Assembly: GCA_029776255.1 (NCBI GenBank) | Contig: JAKOTN010000113.1 | Span: 56,145-120,144 of the forward strand | DNA from: Pseudomonadota bacterium | GTDB lineage: Bacteria > Pseudomonadota > Gammaproteobacteria > Burkholderiales > Rhodocyclaceae | Reading direction: 5' to 3' | DNA: 64,000 nucleotides | Notes under the pieces: generated by a model | Database searches by the model: none | Seen by the model: only the letters and a program-made list of their open reading frames with translations | Told to the model about the DNA's origin: nothing | Position numbers and translations under genes: made by a program | In this document: positions 36,363-46,114 of the stretch, one piece after another | Position numbering within the stretch: the stretch's first letter is position 1 | Layout of the letters: every line of letters begins with the position of its first letter

Positions 36363-37259
36363 ATGACCGTACTCAGCACCAGAGCCAGCCATTCGGCGGG
36401 ACAACGACTGGCGTTTTTCTTCGCGCTGTGCAAGCCGCGCGTCAATAGCCTGATCGTATTCACCGCCATGATCGGAATGTTCATGGCCGCGCCAGCCTTC
36501 CCGCCCTTCTCCATGTTTGTCGCCGCTTCGGTCGGCATCGCCCTGGTCGCCGGCGCGGCGGCGGCGATCAACTGCGTCATCGAGCAGCACATCGACGCCC
36601 GCATGGCGCGCACGCGGGCGCGGCCGACCGCCCGCGGCGAGGTTTCCGCCACCGAGGCGCTGAGCTTGGCCACCTTGGTCGGCGGCGTCGGCTTGTGGAT
36701 ATTGCACGCATTCGTCAACCCGCTGACCATGTGGCTGACCCTGGCCACTTTCCTGGGCTATGCGCTGATCTACACCGTGATCCTCAAACCGGCGACGCCG
36801 ATGAACATCGTCATCGGCGGCGCTTCCGGGGCCATGCCGCCGCTGCTGGGGTGGACGGCGATTACCGGACAGATCGGCCCCGAAGCGCTGGTTCTCTTCC
36901 TGATCGTCTTCATCTGGACACCGCCGCACTTCTGGGCGCTGGCGTGTTATCGCCGCGCCGACTATGCCAAATCCGGTCTGCCAATGCTGCCGGTAACGCA
37001 CGGCGTCCGCCTCACATGCCTGCACAGTCTGCTGTATGTGGTCATGTTGACCGGAGCGACGGTGCTTCCCTACACCTTGGGCATGAGCGGACCCTGGTAC
37101 TTAGTGGCCGCGTTGCTGCTAGACGCGATTTTTCTGGCGCACAGCGTCGTTTTGTGGCGGAACTACAGTGATCGCCTGGCCCGAAGCACTTTCCGCTATT
37201 CGATCGTCTATTTGACGCTGTTATTCGCCGCCCTGCTCGCCGACCATTTCCTGCGCTGA
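36363..37259 (+). CDS. ctaB: Protoheme IX farnesyltransferase
   Basis: UbiA-superfamily inner-membrane enzyme that converts heme b to heme o, the precursor of heme a for this oxidase. The 298-residue protein has about nine helices, the prenyl-diphosphate/metal motif [19 protein letters not shown] and the second loop [19 protein letters not shown]. The start at 36363 follows AAAGGAAATG. It ends the oxidase operon, and its last 39 bases overlap the 3' end of the convergent mpl gene. Confidence 0.95.
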   Translation: MTVLSTRASHSAGQRLAFFFALCKPRVNSLIVFTAMIGMFMAAPAFPPFSMFVAASVGIALVAGAAAAINCVIEQHIDARMARTRARPTARGEVSATEALSLATLVGGVGLWILHAFVNPLTMWLTLATFLGYALIYTVILKPATPMNIVIGGASGAMPPLLGWTAITGQIGPEALVLFLIVFIWTPPHFWALACYRRADYAKSGLPMLPVTHGVRLTCLHSLLYVVMLTGATVLPYTLGMSGPWYLVAALLLDAIFLAHSVVLWRNYSDRLARSTFRYSIVYLTLLFAALLADHFLR

Positions 37260-38633
37260 TTTCCGCCGCGCGTCCTGCGCCGCCAATGCCGCCAGCAGCC
37301 TGGCGTGGATGCCCTCGAAACCGCCATTGCTCATCACCAGCACGTGGTCGCCATCGGCGGCGACCGCGGCGATGTGCCCGATCAGTCGCTCCAGATCGTC
37401 GTCGACCCGCGCCTTGTCGCCCAACGGTGCCAGCGCCTCGCCAGCGTCCCAGTCGAGATGAGCGGCGTAGCAAAACACCCGGTCGGCATCGACCAGGCTA
37501 CCCGGCAGCGACGCCTTCATGACCCCCAGTTTCATGGTGTTTGAACGCGGTTCGAGGACCGCAAGGATGCGGGCACCGCCGACCTTGCGCCGCAAACCGC
37601 CTACGGTGGCGGCGATGGCCGTCGGGTGATGCGCGAAATCGTCGTAAACGGTGACGCCCGCTGCCTTGCCGCGCACCTCCAGACGCCGTTTGACATTCCT
37701 GAAGCGCGATAACGCCGCCAGCCCCCGGGCCAGCGGCACACCGACATGCCGCGCCGCCAACAGGGCGGCAAGGGCATTGTTCCGGTTGTGCGCACCGTTC
37801 AAGCCCCACCGCGTCGCGCCGACCGCCTCCTCGCCGCGCAGCAGGACCAAGGAGCCGTCGCCATCGTCGCCCTCGGCGTGCCAACCGGCGATCTCGTTGA
37901 AACGCTCCACCGCCGACCAGCAACCGCGTTCGAGTACGCGTTCGAGGCTGCCTTCCGCCGCGTTGGTCACGATCAACCCCTGCCGCGGCAGCGTTCGCAC
38001 CAGATGATGAAATTGCGTCTCGATCGCCGCCAGATCGGTGAAGATGTCCGCATGATCGTATTCAAGGTTGTTGAGAATCGCCGTCCGTGGCCGGTAGTGG
38101 ACGAATTTCGAGCGTTTGTCGCAGAAAGCGGTGTCGTATTCGTCGGCTTCGATCACGAAGAACGGCGAATCGGTCGTTTTGCCGGACAATCGCGCAGAAA
38201 CCCCGAAATTCAATGGGACGCCGCCGATCAGAAAGCCGGGACTCAAGTCGGCATCCTCGAGAATCCACGCCAGCATCGCCGCCGTGGTCGTTTTTCCGTG
38301 CGTTCCGGCCACCGCCAAAACCCAGCGTCCATTCAGCACATGGTCGGCGAGCCACTGTGGCCCCGACACGTAGGGCAAGCCACGGTCCAGAATCTCTTCG
38401 AGCAGCGGATTGCCGCGTGAAATAGCGTTGCCGACCACGTAACAATCGGGTTCGAATGCCGTTTGCGCGGCATCGTAGCCTTCGACGAACTCAATTTCGG
38501 CGGCTTCGAGCTGCGTGCTCATCGGCGGATAGACACCATTGTCGCAGCCAGTGACCCGATGTCCCGCCGCGCGTGCCAGTTGCGCCAGACCGCCCATGAA
38601 GGTGCCGCCAATGCCGAGGATATGAATATGCAT
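37221..38633 (-). CDS. mpl: UDP-N-acetylmuramate:L-alanyl-gamma-D-glutamyl-meso-diaminopimelate ligase
   Basis: Mur-ligase family enzyme that recycles cell-wall tripeptide by attaching it to UDP-MurNAc. The 470-residue protein begins [17 protein letters not shown] (N-terminal Rossmann domain) and has the ATP site [14 protein letters not shown] at about 109-122, the central [18 protein letters not shown] segment and a C-terminal domain with FAHHPTAI. The Mpl-type substrate stretch distinguishes it from MurC. It converges with ctaB and is divergent from the gene at 38780. Confidence 0.94.
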   Translation of the reverse strand: MHIHILGIGGTFMGGLAQLARAAGHRVTGCDNGVYPPMSTQLEAAEIEFVEGYDAAQTAFEPDCYVVGNAISRGNPLLEEILDRGLPYVSGPQWLADHVLNGRWVLAVAGTHGKTTTAAMLAWILEDADLSPGFLIGGVPLNFGVSARLSGKTTDSPFFVIEADEYDTAFCDKRSKFVHYRPRTAILNNLEYDHADIFTDLAAIETQFHHLVRTLPRQGLIVTNAAEGSLERVLERGCWSAVERFNEIAGWHAEGDDGDGSLVLLRGEEAVGATRWGLNGAHNRNNALAALLAARHVGVPLARGLAALSRFRNVKRRLEVRGKAAGVTVYDDFAHHPTAIAATVGGLRRKVGGARILAVLEPRSNTMKLGVMKASLPGSLVDADRVFCYAAHLDWDAGEALAPLGDKARVDDDLERLIGHIAAVAADGDHVLVMSNGGFEGIHARLLAALAAQDARRKSAQEMVGEQGGE

Positions 38634-38779
38634 GTCACCGATCCAGGTTAAAATCGCTCGAACGAGGCGCGATTGTACATGAGACCTCTCGAAGGCTTAC
38701 CCGACATCCCGCCCGCGCCCATGTCGCCCACCCGTTCCCGCGGGACCAGACTCCTGCCAACGCTCGTCCGGATGAACCC

Positions 38780-39382
38780 ATGAGCAAGCGCCGCGATCAT
38801 CAGCGCCCCGAGCAACGCAGCCGTGTCGCCGAAATGGCGGCACGCCTGCTGGCCGAAGACGGAATCGGCGACCTGACGCTGGCCAAGCGCAAGGCCGCGC
38901 GCCATCTTGGCCTGTCGGAGCGCGCGCGCCTGCCGGACGACGGCGAAGTGGAAAACGAACTTCGCATTTACCATCGCCTGTTCCAAGACGAAGAGCAGCG
39001 TGCCAGAAACCGCCAACTGTTGCGCATCGCCGCGGAACTGATGGCGCGCCTGCAAGACTTCAGCCCCTATCTTACCGGCGCCGTGCTCGAAGGCACCGCC
39101 GGTCGCCATGCCGAAATCGACATTCAGTTATTCGCCGACAGCGCCAAGGAGGTCGAGATCTTCCTGCTCAACGAGCGGATCGCTTACCAGCATAGCGTGC
39201 CGCGCACCGAACGCGCCGAGGCGGTCCTGACCCTGATCGGCGGCGAAGCCATCGCCAATCTGGTGGTGTATCCACGCGACCAGGAGCGGGTCAGTTTCAA
39301 AACGCGCGACGGGCGCGTTCGCCCCCGGGCGCGGCTCGAAGTCGTCGGCGAACTGCTGGCGGCGGACGAGCCGCCGGCCTAG
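38780..39382 (+). CDS. Conserved hypothetical protein, degenerate nucleotidyltransferase-like
   Basis: 200-residue cytosolic protein. The N-terminal part is basic and helical (RSRVAEMAARLLAEDGIGDLTLAKRKAARHLGL), and the middle has LTGAVLEGTAGRHAEIDIQLFAD, which resembles the Gly-Ser/Asp-x-Asp core of minimal nucleotidyltransferases but with DIQ in place of DxD. Related proteins in betaproteobacteria are often mislabelled as Mur ligases because of their position next to mpl. Catalysis is doubtful and the function unknown. Confidence 0.75.
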   Translation: MSKRRDHQRPEQRSRVAEMAARLLAEDGIGDLTLAKRKAARHLGLSERARLPDDGEVENELRIYHRLFQDEEQRARNRQLLRIAAELMARLQDFSPYLTGAVLEGTAGRHAEIDIQLFADSAKEVEIFLLNERIAYQHSVPRTERAEAVLTLIGGEAIANLVVYPRDQERVSFKTRDGRVRPRARLEVVGELLAADEPPA

Positions 39383-39820
39383 GCGGCGACGGTGAGGAAC
39401 CGGACCGTCGAACACCCGGAAAAGCCGTCGTTTAAAAAGGTATTACTGGACAAAATGCAGCTAATTACGGCAAACTTGCCGCCATGAAGAAGCGAAATGA
39501 ACGTTCGCCGGGAATTCACCAAAAAAATGTCCGCCATGGCCCCGCCACTCCTTTTCGGCCTCGGTTTGCGCCGTGAGGCTGTCGGAAAAAAGGAAGATGC
39601 CGATGCCTTGGCGCCGGCGTTGAATCGCCGGACGCCGGCCTGTCGCGCGAATCGCACCGTTGTTTCCTCGAAAATGGTCCGCGGCCAAAATGCCGCCGAA
39701 CAATCTGAACCGACCCTTTAAGCCGAACACGCCCTTTACAACTTCCAATCGCCGACGCGGGTGCATGGGCGCATTTTTCAGGCGTGGCGGCTAGCAGGCA
39801 TCATCATCCGGAGAGAAGGC
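39383..39820. other. Long leader region upstream of accB
   Basis: About 440 bases without a convincing gene; short open frames on both strands have no protein-like composition. The stretch is more A+T-rich around 39420-39500. In related betaproteobacteria aroQ often precedes accB; no aroQ sequence is detectable here. It probably holds the accBC promoter and a long leader; I could not identify a specific operator. Confidence 0.45.
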
Positions 39821-40270
39821 ATGGATTTGCGAAAACTGAAGAAACTCATCGATCTGGTCGAAGAGTCCAGCATTACCGAGCTTGAAATCAACGATGCCGA
39901 GGAAAAGGTCCGTATCGTCAAATACGCGCCACCCGGTGTGCAGCACGCCTACATGCCGCCGCCGGTCGTGGTGGCCCCGGCCGTGACAGCCTCGGCGACG
40001 ACCGACTCCGAGTCCAGGGAATCGCCGCTGCCGGACGGCGAGGCCGTCACGGCGCCGATGGTGGGTACTTTTTATCGTGCGTCCAGCCCCGGCGCCGAAC
40101 CCTTCGTCGAGGTGGGCAGCGTGGTCAAGGTGGGCGACACCCTGTGCATCATCGAAGCCATGAAACTGCTGAACGAACTCGACGCCGACGTGGCGGGCAC
40201 GGTGAAGGCCATTCTGGTCGAGAACGGTCAGCCGGTCGAATACGGTGAGCCGCTGTTCATCATCGGCTAG
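39821..40270 (+). CDS. accB: Biotin carboxyl carrier protein of acetyl-CoA carboxylase
   Basis: Carries biotin between the carboxylase and transferase subunits in malonyl-CoA formation. The 149-residue protein has the N-terminal [16 protein letters not shown] helix, a Pro/Ala linker (about 45-72) and the biotinyl domain with the thumb loop and biotin attachment lysine in EAMKLLNE. The start at 39821 follows GGAGAGAAGG. It precedes accC by 15 bases, the standard accBC operon. Confidence 0.97.
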   Translation: MDLRKLKKLIDLVEESSITELEINDAEEKVRIVKYAPPGVQHAYMPPPVVVAPAVTASATTDSESRESPLPDGEAVTAPMVGTFYRASSPGAEPFVEVGSVVKVGDTLCIIEAMKLLNELDADVAGTVKAILVENGQPVEYGEPLFIIG

Positions 40271-40285
40271 GGAGACCCTCAGTCC

Positions 40286-41650
40286 ATGTTCGGGAAAGTT
40301 CTCATCGCCAACCGCGGAGAAATCGCGCTCCGCATCCAGCGCGCCTGCCGCGAACTCGGCATCAAGACCGTGGTCGTGCATTCGGAAGCGGACCGCGAAG
40401 CCAAGTACGTCAAACTTGCCGACGAATCGGTATGCATCGGCCCGGCGCCTTCCGCTCAGAGCTACCTCAACGTACCGGCGATCATTTCGGCGGCAGAGGT
40501 CACCGACGCCCAGGCCATCCATCCGGGGTATGGTTTTCTGTCGGAAAACGCCGATTTCGCCGAACGGGTGGAATCCTCGGGCTTCGTGTTCATCGGCCCG
40601 CGCCCGGAAACGATCCGCCTGATGGGCGACAAGGTGTGCGCCAAGGAAGCCATGCGCATCGCCAATGTGCCTTGCGTGCCGGGTTCCGAGGGCGCGCTGC
40701 CGGACGATCCCAAGGAAATCGTGCTCATTGCCAAGGCGGTCGGCTATCCGGTGATCATCAAGGCGGCGGGCGGCGGCGGCGGACGCGGCATGCGCGTCGT
40801 TCATACCGAGGCGGCGCTGATCAACGCGGTGAACATGACGCGTTCGGAAGCCCAGAATTTCTTCGGCAACCCCAACGTTTACATGGAGAAATACCTCGAA
40901 AATCCGCGTCACGTCGAGATACAGGTGCTTGCCGACAGTTTCCGGAACGCGGTTTATCTCGGCGAACGCGACTGTTCGATGCAGCGTCGCCATCAAAAGA
41001 TCATCGAAGAGGCGCCGGCGCCCGGCATCGCCACGCGGCACATCGTCCGCATCGGGGAGCGTTGCGCGGAAGCCTGTCGGCGCATCAATTACCGGGGCGC
41101 GGGCACGTTCGAATTCCTCTACGAAAACGGCGAGTTCTACTTCATCGAAATGAATACCCGCATTCAGGTCGAGCATCCGGTGACCGAGCAGATTACCGGC
41201 GTTGACCTGGTCGCCGAGCAGATTCGCATCGCCGCCGGAGAAAAGCTGCGTTTCCGGCAGCGCGATCTGACCTTTCGCGGTCATGCCATCGAATGCCGGA
41301 TCAACGCCGAAGACGCCTTCACCTTCGTCCCGTCGCCAGGCAAGATCAGTTTTTACCACCCGCCGGGCGGACCGGGCATCCGTGTCGACTCGCATATCTA
41401 TCAGGGCTATACCATTCCCTCGCACTACGACTCGATGGTCGGCAAGGTGATCGCCTATGGCGACAGCCGCGAGCAGGCGATCCGTCGCATGCGCACCGCG
41501 CTGTCGGAAATGAGCATCGAAGGAATCAAGACCAACATCGCCCTGCATCAGGAATTGATGCACGACGCCCGTTTCATGGAAGGCGGAACCAGCATCCACT
41601 ACCTGGAACACCGGCTCGCGGCCAAGGACGAGGTCAACAAGGGCGGCTGA
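40286..41650 (+). CDS. accC: Biotin carboxylase subunit of acetyl-CoA carboxylase
   Basis: ATP-grasp enzyme that carboxylates biotin on AccB. The 454-residue protein begins [17 protein letters not shown] and shows the glycine-rich ATP loop [11 protein letters not shown], the [12 protein letters not shown] segment, the metal/active-site [16 protein letters not shown] and a C-terminal domain beginning near [11 protein letters not shown]. Normal length and no anomalies. It lies between accB and prmA. Confidence 0.97.
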   Translation: MFGKVLIANRGEIALRIQRACRELGIKTVVVHSEADREAKYVKLADESVCIGPAPSAQSYLNVPAIISAAEVTDAQAIHPGYGFLSENADFAERVESSGFVFIGPRPETIRLMGDKVCAKEAMRIANVPCVPGSEGALPDDPKEIVLIAKAVGYPVIIKAAGGGGGRGMRVVHTEAALINAVNMTRSEAQNFFGNPNVYMEKYLENPRHVEIQVLADSFRNAVYLGERDCSMQRRHQKIIEEAPAPGIATRHIVRIGERCAEACRRINYRGAGTFEFLYENGEFYFIEMNTRIQVEHPVTEQITGVDLVAEQIRIAAGEKLRFRQRDLTFRGHAIECRINAEDAFTFVPSPGKISFYHPPGGPGIRVDSHIYQGYTIPSHYDSMVGKVIAYGDSREQAIRRMRTALSEMSIEGIKTNIALHQELMHDARFMEGGTSIHYLEHRLAAKDEVNKGG

Positions 41651-41665
41651 CGCCGTTCATCGTCG

Positions 41666-42556
41666 ATGGCCTGGCTCTCCTTAAGCATTCAGACCGACTG
41701 CCGGCACGCCGAGGCGCTCGCCGACGCCCTGCTGGAAAGCGGCGCGCTCGCCGCGAGCATCGAGGATGCCGACGCCGGCACGCCGGAGGAAAAACCACAG
41801 TTCGGCGAACCGGGTTCGATCACGACGCCCGGCTGGGAACGCTCGCGCGTCGTCGCCCTGCTGGCGGCGGACGCCGATGCGGCGGCAACGGTCGACGCCT
41901 GCGCCCGACGGGCCGGTCTTCCCGCCGCGCCCACCTTCTCCGTGGATAGCGTTGCCGAACAGGACTGGGTGCGACTGACGCAATCGCAATTCGAACCGAT
42001 CCGGGTTTCCGGGCGCTTGTGGATCGTTCCTTCGTGGCATCGGGCGCCCGATCCCGACGCCATCGTTCTGGTGCTCGATCCCGGGATGGCCTTCGGCACC
42101 GGCTCGCATCCGACCACGCGTTTGTGCCTGGAATGGCTGGAACGTTCGCCGCTGTCAGGCGCCACCGTTCTCGACTACGGCTGCGGTTCCGGCATTCTGG
42201 CCATCGCCGCCGCCCGGCTTGGCGCCCAGGCCGTGCTGGGTGTCGACATCGACCCGCAGGCGGTAGGCGCGTCGCGCGCAAACGCCGAGCGCAATGCCGT
42301 CGCCGCCACGTTCCAGGACGCGACACAGGATCTGCACGGACAGTTCGACATCGTCGTCGCCAACATCCTCGCCAACCCGTTGAAAGTGTTGGCGCCGGCC
42401 CTAATCGGCCACGTTCGCCCGGGAGGACGGCTGGCCTTGTCGGGCATTCTCGCCGAACAGGCCGACGAACTGATCGCCGTCTATGCGCCTTACCTGCCGT
42501 TAAGGGTCGCGGACACGCGCGAGGGGTGGGTCTGCCTCGCGGGCGTGAAGGACTGA
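41666..42556 (+). CDS. prmA: Ribosomal protein L11 methyltransferase
   Basis: Trimethylates lysines and the N terminus of ribosomal protein L11. The 296-residue protein has the N-terminal substrate-recognition domain (starting MAWLSLSIQTDCRHAEALADALLE) and a Rossmann methyltransferase domain with FGTGSHPTTRLCLEWL, motif I VLDYGCGSGILAIAA and motif IV VANILANPL. It follows accC by 15 bases in the conserved accBC-prmA arrangement and precedes the DUF3426 gene by 3 bases. Confidence 0.95.
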   Translation: MAWLSLSIQTDCRHAEALADALLESGALAASIEDADAGTPEEKPQFGEPGSITTPGWERSRVVALLAADADAAATVDACARRAGLPAAPTFSVDSVAEQDWVRLTQSQFEPIRVSGRLWIVPSWHRAPDPDAIVLVLDPGMAFGTGSHPTTRLCLEWLERSPLSGATVLDYGCGSGILAIAAARLGAQAVLGVDIDPQAVGASRANAERNAVAATFQDATQDLHGQFDIVVANILANPLKVLAPALIGHVRPGGRLALSGILAEQADELIAVYAPYLPLRVADTREGWVCLAGVKD

Positions 42557-42559
42557 GCG

Positions 42560-43570
42560 ATGCGCACCGCGTGCCCCGTCTGCCAAACCGCGTTCCACGT
42601 CACGCCGACGCATCTGCGCGTCCGTGCCGGACGCGTCCGCTGCGGCCGGTGCGGAGCCGCCTTCAACGCGCTCGACAACCTGCTCGACGACGACGCCCCG
42701 ACGCCCGACCCCGCCGTTGCGGAGTCCATCGCCTTCGTCCCCCCCGTTTCAGACATCCCCGCTTCCGACATCCCCGTTTCCACCGCACCGCCCCCGGAAC
42801 CCGCCGCCGACCTGCCGGCAACGTCGATGGACGCCGCGCCCACTCCGCCCGAAACACCCGACGCCGACCCGGAAATCGCAGCACCGGGCGGAGCAATGCT
42901 GGCGCGGCTGACAGCGCCTGACGACGAAACCGCGGATCTTCTTCCGCCACAGGAAAACCGTTCTCTCCAGAAAACCGATGACGCCGACGGAACCGCGAAC
43001 GGCGACGAGATCGTGCCGCCACCACGCATGGCACAGCCGGAAGCCCGCCACTGGCTGGCGTCGCCGGTCGGCAAACCGGTGCCGATCACGGCGCGTCAAC
43101 AGCGTGGCACACCCTATCTCGTCGTCGCGCTCCTGCTACTGCTTGCCCTTGTCGGACAATCGCTGTTCCATTTCCGCACCGCTCTCGCCATCGCGCTGCC
43201 CGGCATGCGGCCGGTACTGGCGACGCTGAGTGGTTTCCTGGGTACGGATATTCCCTTGCCTCGCCATATCGATCTGGTCAATATCGAAAGCTCCGATCTG
43301 CAGAGCGAACCGGGAGGTCGCCGGCTATTGATTTTGCAATCCACTCTGCGTAACCGAGCCAACTACCCGCAAGCTTATCCCGCGCTCGAACTGACGCTGA
43401 CCGATGTCGACGACAAGGCCATCGCCCGGCGCGTGCTTTTCCCCCGCGACTACCTGCCGAGCAAGGCCGAAGCGGCTTTTCCAGCGAATGCCGATCTCGA
43501 ATTCCGGCTAGGGCTGGACACCACGGGCATCGACTCCGCCGGTTACCGGCTATATGTGTTCTATCCCTGA
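42560..43570 (+). CDS. Zinc-ribbon/DUF3426 membrane protein
   Basis: 336-residue protein of the MJ0042-type zinc-finger plus DUF3426 family. The N terminus has a four-cysteine ribbon (CPVC at about 5-8 and CGRCG at about 27-31), then a long Pro/Ala-rich acidic linker (about 45-165), a membrane helix (about 186-206) and a C-terminal extracytoplasmic DUF3426 domain (about 215-335). Its position directly after prmA is conserved in betaproteobacteria. Function is unknown; the layout suggests a cytoplasmic zinc finger tethered to an envelope domain. Confidence 0.88.
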   Translation: MRTACPVCQTAFHVTPTHLRVRAGRVRCGRCGAAFNALDNLLDDDAPTPDPAVAESIAFVPPVSDIPASDIPVSTAPPPEPAADLPATSMDAAPTPPETPDADPEIAAPGGAMLARLTAPDDETADLLPPQENRSLQKTDDADGTANGDEIVPPPRMAQPEARHWLASPVGKPVPITARQQRGTPYLVVALLLLLALVGQSLFHFRTALAIALPGMRPVLATLSGFLGTDIPLPRHIDLVNIESSDLQSEPGGRRLLILQSTLRNRANYPQAYPALELTLTDVDDKAIARRVLFPRDYLPSKAEAAFPANADLEFRLGLDTTGIDSAGYRLYVFYP

Positions 43571-43609
43571 TTTTATCCATCACCTTTGTGAAAGCCCCGA
43601 TAACGCCCC

Positions 43610-44545
43610 ATGTCCACCTTGATTTGCGGTTCGATCGCCTTCGACAACATCATGGTTTTCCATGATCGTTTCAAAAACCACATCCTTCCCGAGCAGATCC
43701 ACATTCTCAACGTCGCCTTTCTGGTACCCGAAATGCGACGGGAATTCGGCGGCTGCGCCGGCAATATCGCTTACAACCTCAAGCTCCTGGGCGGCGAACC
43801 GCTGATCATGGCCACCGTCGGCGACGACGCCGGCCCGTACCTGACGCGTCTCGACACCCTCGGCCTGTCCCGCGCACACGTCCGCCGCGTGCCCGACAGT
43901 TTCACCGCGCAAGCCTTCATCACCACCGACCTCGACGACAACCAGATCACCGCATTTCACCCGGGCGCGATGACTTTTTCGCACCACAACCGGGCGGGCG
44001 ACGCGCGGGACGCGACCCTGGCGATTGTCGCCCCGGACGGTCGCGACGGCATGTTGCAACACGCGCAGGATCTCGCCGCCGCCGGCATCCCCTTCATTTT
44101 CGACCCCGGCCAGGGCTTGCCGATGTTTTCCGGCGACGATCTGCTGCGGTTCATGCAACTGGCCACCTATGCCTGCTTCAACGACTACGAAGCCAAACTG
44201 CTGTGCGATCGCACCGGCCAGTCGCTGGAACAACTCGCGACCCTGGTCGATGCGCTGATCGTGACCCTTGGCGGCGAAGGGTCGCGGATTTTTGCCAAGG
44301 GCCACCGCCACGAGATCCCCTGCGTGACGGCCGAGGAGGTCATAGACCCCACCGGCTGCGGCGATGCTTTTCGTTCAGGCTTGCTTTACGGCATTGCCGC
44401 CGGTTGGGACTGGGAAAAAACCGGGCGGCTCGCGGCCGTAATGGGCGCGATCAAGATCGCCCATCGTGGCGGACAAAACCATCGCCCCAGCCGCGAACAC
44501 ATCGCCGCCCGTTTCGCCAAGGCATTCGGCGCCAGCCCCTGGTAA
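43610..44545 (+). CDS. PfkB-family carbohydrate/nucleoside kinase
   Basis: 311-residue ribokinase-superfamily kinase. It has the N-terminal FGGCAGNIAYNLKLLGG signature and the C-terminal DPTGCGDAFRSGLLYG with the catalytic Asp and anion hole. Close relatives are annotated as adenosine kinase or generic carbohydrate kinase; the sequence alone does not fix the substrate. It follows the DUF3426 gene by 39 bases and is followed by two overlapping hairpins. Confidence 0.9.
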   Translation: MSTLICGSIAFDNIMVFHDRFKNHILPEQIHILNVAFLVPEMRREFGGCAGNIAYNLKLLGGEPLIMATVGDDAGPYLTRLDTLGLSRAHVRRVPDSFTAQAFITTDLDDNQITAFHPGAMTFSHHNRAGDARDATLAIVAPDGRDGMLQHAQDLAAAGIPFIFDPGQGLPMFSGDDLLRFMQLATYACFNDYEAKLLCDRTGQSLEQLATLVDALIVTLGGEGSRIFAKGHRHEIPCVTAEEVIDPTGCGDAFRSGLLYGIAAGWDWEKTGRLAAVMGAIKIAHRGGQNHRPSREHIAARFAKAFGASPW

Positions 44546-44579
44546 TCGCATCGGCCGGCGAACGCCGGTCGTGATGCGA
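44546..44579. terminator. Long hairpin immediately after the PfkB gene
   Basis: tcgcatc...gatgcga outer arms with an inner ccggc/gccgg stem, starting at the first base after the stop codon. No U tract. It overlaps the next hairpin, so the two structures are mutually exclusive in RNA. Confidence 0.6.
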
Positions 44580-44600
44580 CACCCTGCGGCCGGGTGTCGC
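44576..44600. terminator. Second hairpin overlapping the first
   Basis: gcgacaccc and gggtgtcgc form a perfect 9-bp stem with a 7-base loop. Its 5' arm shares 44576-44579 with the 3' arm of the preceding hairpin. No U tract follows. Confidence 0.6.
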
Positions 44601-44752
44601 CAATCGCTCGCGACAGCGGGCGCTCGACGCACTTGACCCGAAGCCCCTCTCGCCTACAATGCCTATTGCCACTCCACGAACGTCGAACGCCAGTCGGGCG
44701 TGACTGACGGACTGCCCGATACCGCGGCACGCACGGCAACAAGGTTTCCGCG

Positions 44753-45988
44753 ATGCACCAAAAAATCTCGCTCATCGTCCAACCCGGCGATAGTTTTTTC
44801 CCAATCGTTCGCGCCATCGACCGCGCCGATCGATCGATCAACTTGACCGTTTTCCGCATGGATGACCCGATCATCCAGCGAGCGCTGATCGAGGCCAGAC
44901 AACGCGGTATCCGAATTCGGGTGCTGATTTCAAGTAACGCCCGCGGCTGGGAGGAAAAAAACCGGAAGCTCCTCAAGGATGCCAACGAGGCCGGCATCTG
45001 GACGAAGGAACCCGCCGGCGACAGCAAACATGCGCGTTACCACTACAAAATGATGACGGTGGACGATGACGAATCCTTTGTCTTCACCTTCAATCCGACG
45101 CGCGAGAATCTTCACTACACGCGCGATTTCGGTGTCGAAATCTACAACCCGACCATCACCGCCGAAATCAACCGGCTTTTCGACGCCGACTGGAACGATG
45201 TTTCTTTCAATCCCGACAATCATTCCCCTCTGCTGGTCAGTCCGTTCAACAGCCGAAAAAAAATGACCTACCTGCTGGAAAGCGCCAAGACTTCGATCGA
45301 CATCGCCGACGCGAAACTCGAGGATCCGGCCATCGTCCGCCTGCTGGTCGACAAGGCGCGCGAAGGCATTCCGGTTCGGGTCCTTGGCGACGAGGGGCAT
45401 GACAACACGCTTCCCTCGGAGATCGAATTCAGAACCACGCCGCGCTACAAGCTCCACGCCAAATGCGTCATCGTCGACGGTGCCTTGGCTGTGATCGGCA
45501 GCATGAACCTGCGGACGGAAAGCCTTGATCGTCGCCGCGAACTGAGCGTTGCCGTCACCGATTCCGAAGTTCTCGGGCGCCTGAACGCCGTTTTCGAGAG
45601 CGATTGGGCACATAAAGCGCCATTATCGGACAACACCGCGACACAACTGGTGAGCGCTTTTCGCTTTTCCGTTTCCGAAGTGGCGGAGTCGTCGCCAAGT
45701 GGCTTCGTGCTCCTCTCGCGCACCAACGCGCTCACGCGCCACGCGATTCGCGAAGGCTTGACCACCATCGGACGGGCACAGGAAAACGATATCGTGATCA
45801 ACGATGCCTTGGTCAGCCGATATCACGCCAGAATCACGCGCCACACGGGCGACTGCAAAATCACGGACCTGGAAAGCGGCAACGGAACCTTCTTGAATGG
45901 CGATCGACTCACGGGCACGCGCGCCATGCGCCCTGGCGACGTGCTCCGGATCGCGGAGAGCGAGGAATTCCGCCTGATGGAACTCTAG
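44753..45988 (+). CDS. Phospholipase D-like protein fused to a C-terminal FHA domain
   Basis: 411-residue soluble protein with no signal peptide. It has two HKD phosphodiesterase half-sites: HYKMMTVDD followed by FNPTREN at about 100-120, and LHAKCVIVDG followed by GSMN at about 238-256, so the bilobed PLD active site looks complete. Residues about 325-411 form an FHA phosphopeptide-binding domain with TTIGRAQENDIVIND, SRYHARI and GNGTFLNG. PLD enzymes fused to FHA are uncommon. The FHA would bind phosphothreonine, hinting at control by a Ser/Thr kinase not in this window. Substrate unknown (lipid or nucleic acid). It stands alone. Confidence 0.88.
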   Translation: MHQKISLIVQPGDSFFPIVRAIDRADRSINLTVFRMDDPIIQRALIEARQRGIRIRVLISSNARGWEEKNRKLLKDANEAGIWTKEPAGDSKHARYHYKMMTVDDDESFVFTFNPTRENLHYTRDFGVEIYNPTITAEINRLFDADWNDVSFNPDNHSPLLVSPFNSRKKMTYLLESAKTSIDIADAKLEDPAIVRLLVDKAREGIPVRVLGDEGHDNTLPSEIEFRTTPRYKLHAKCVIVDGALAVIGSMNLRTESLDRRRELSVAVTDSEVLGRLNAVFESDWAHKAPLSDNTATQLVSAFRFSVSEVAESSPSGFVLLSRTNALTRHAIREGLTTIGRAQENDIVINDALVSRYHARITRHTGDCKITDLESGNGTFLNGDRLTGTRAMRPGDVLRIAESEEFRLMEL

Positions 45989-46114
45989 GGCTGGTGTACG
46001 ACCACCGTTGACGCGGCATGGTCGGAAACGAGGAAGTGTAGCGATTGTTTCAGCCGTCAAGGGCTTTCACGGTAACGCCCCCCGTTGCAGACTCACCGCG
46101 TTTCCGGCGACGCG

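Noticed and set aside
39497..39721. Small open frame in the accB leader
   Set aside because: No ribosome binding site, unremarkable composition and no similarity I can see.
39791..41611. 606-codon open frame antisense to accB-accC
   Set aside because: The sense genes are certain; the antisense product is His/Asp/Arg-rich without domains.
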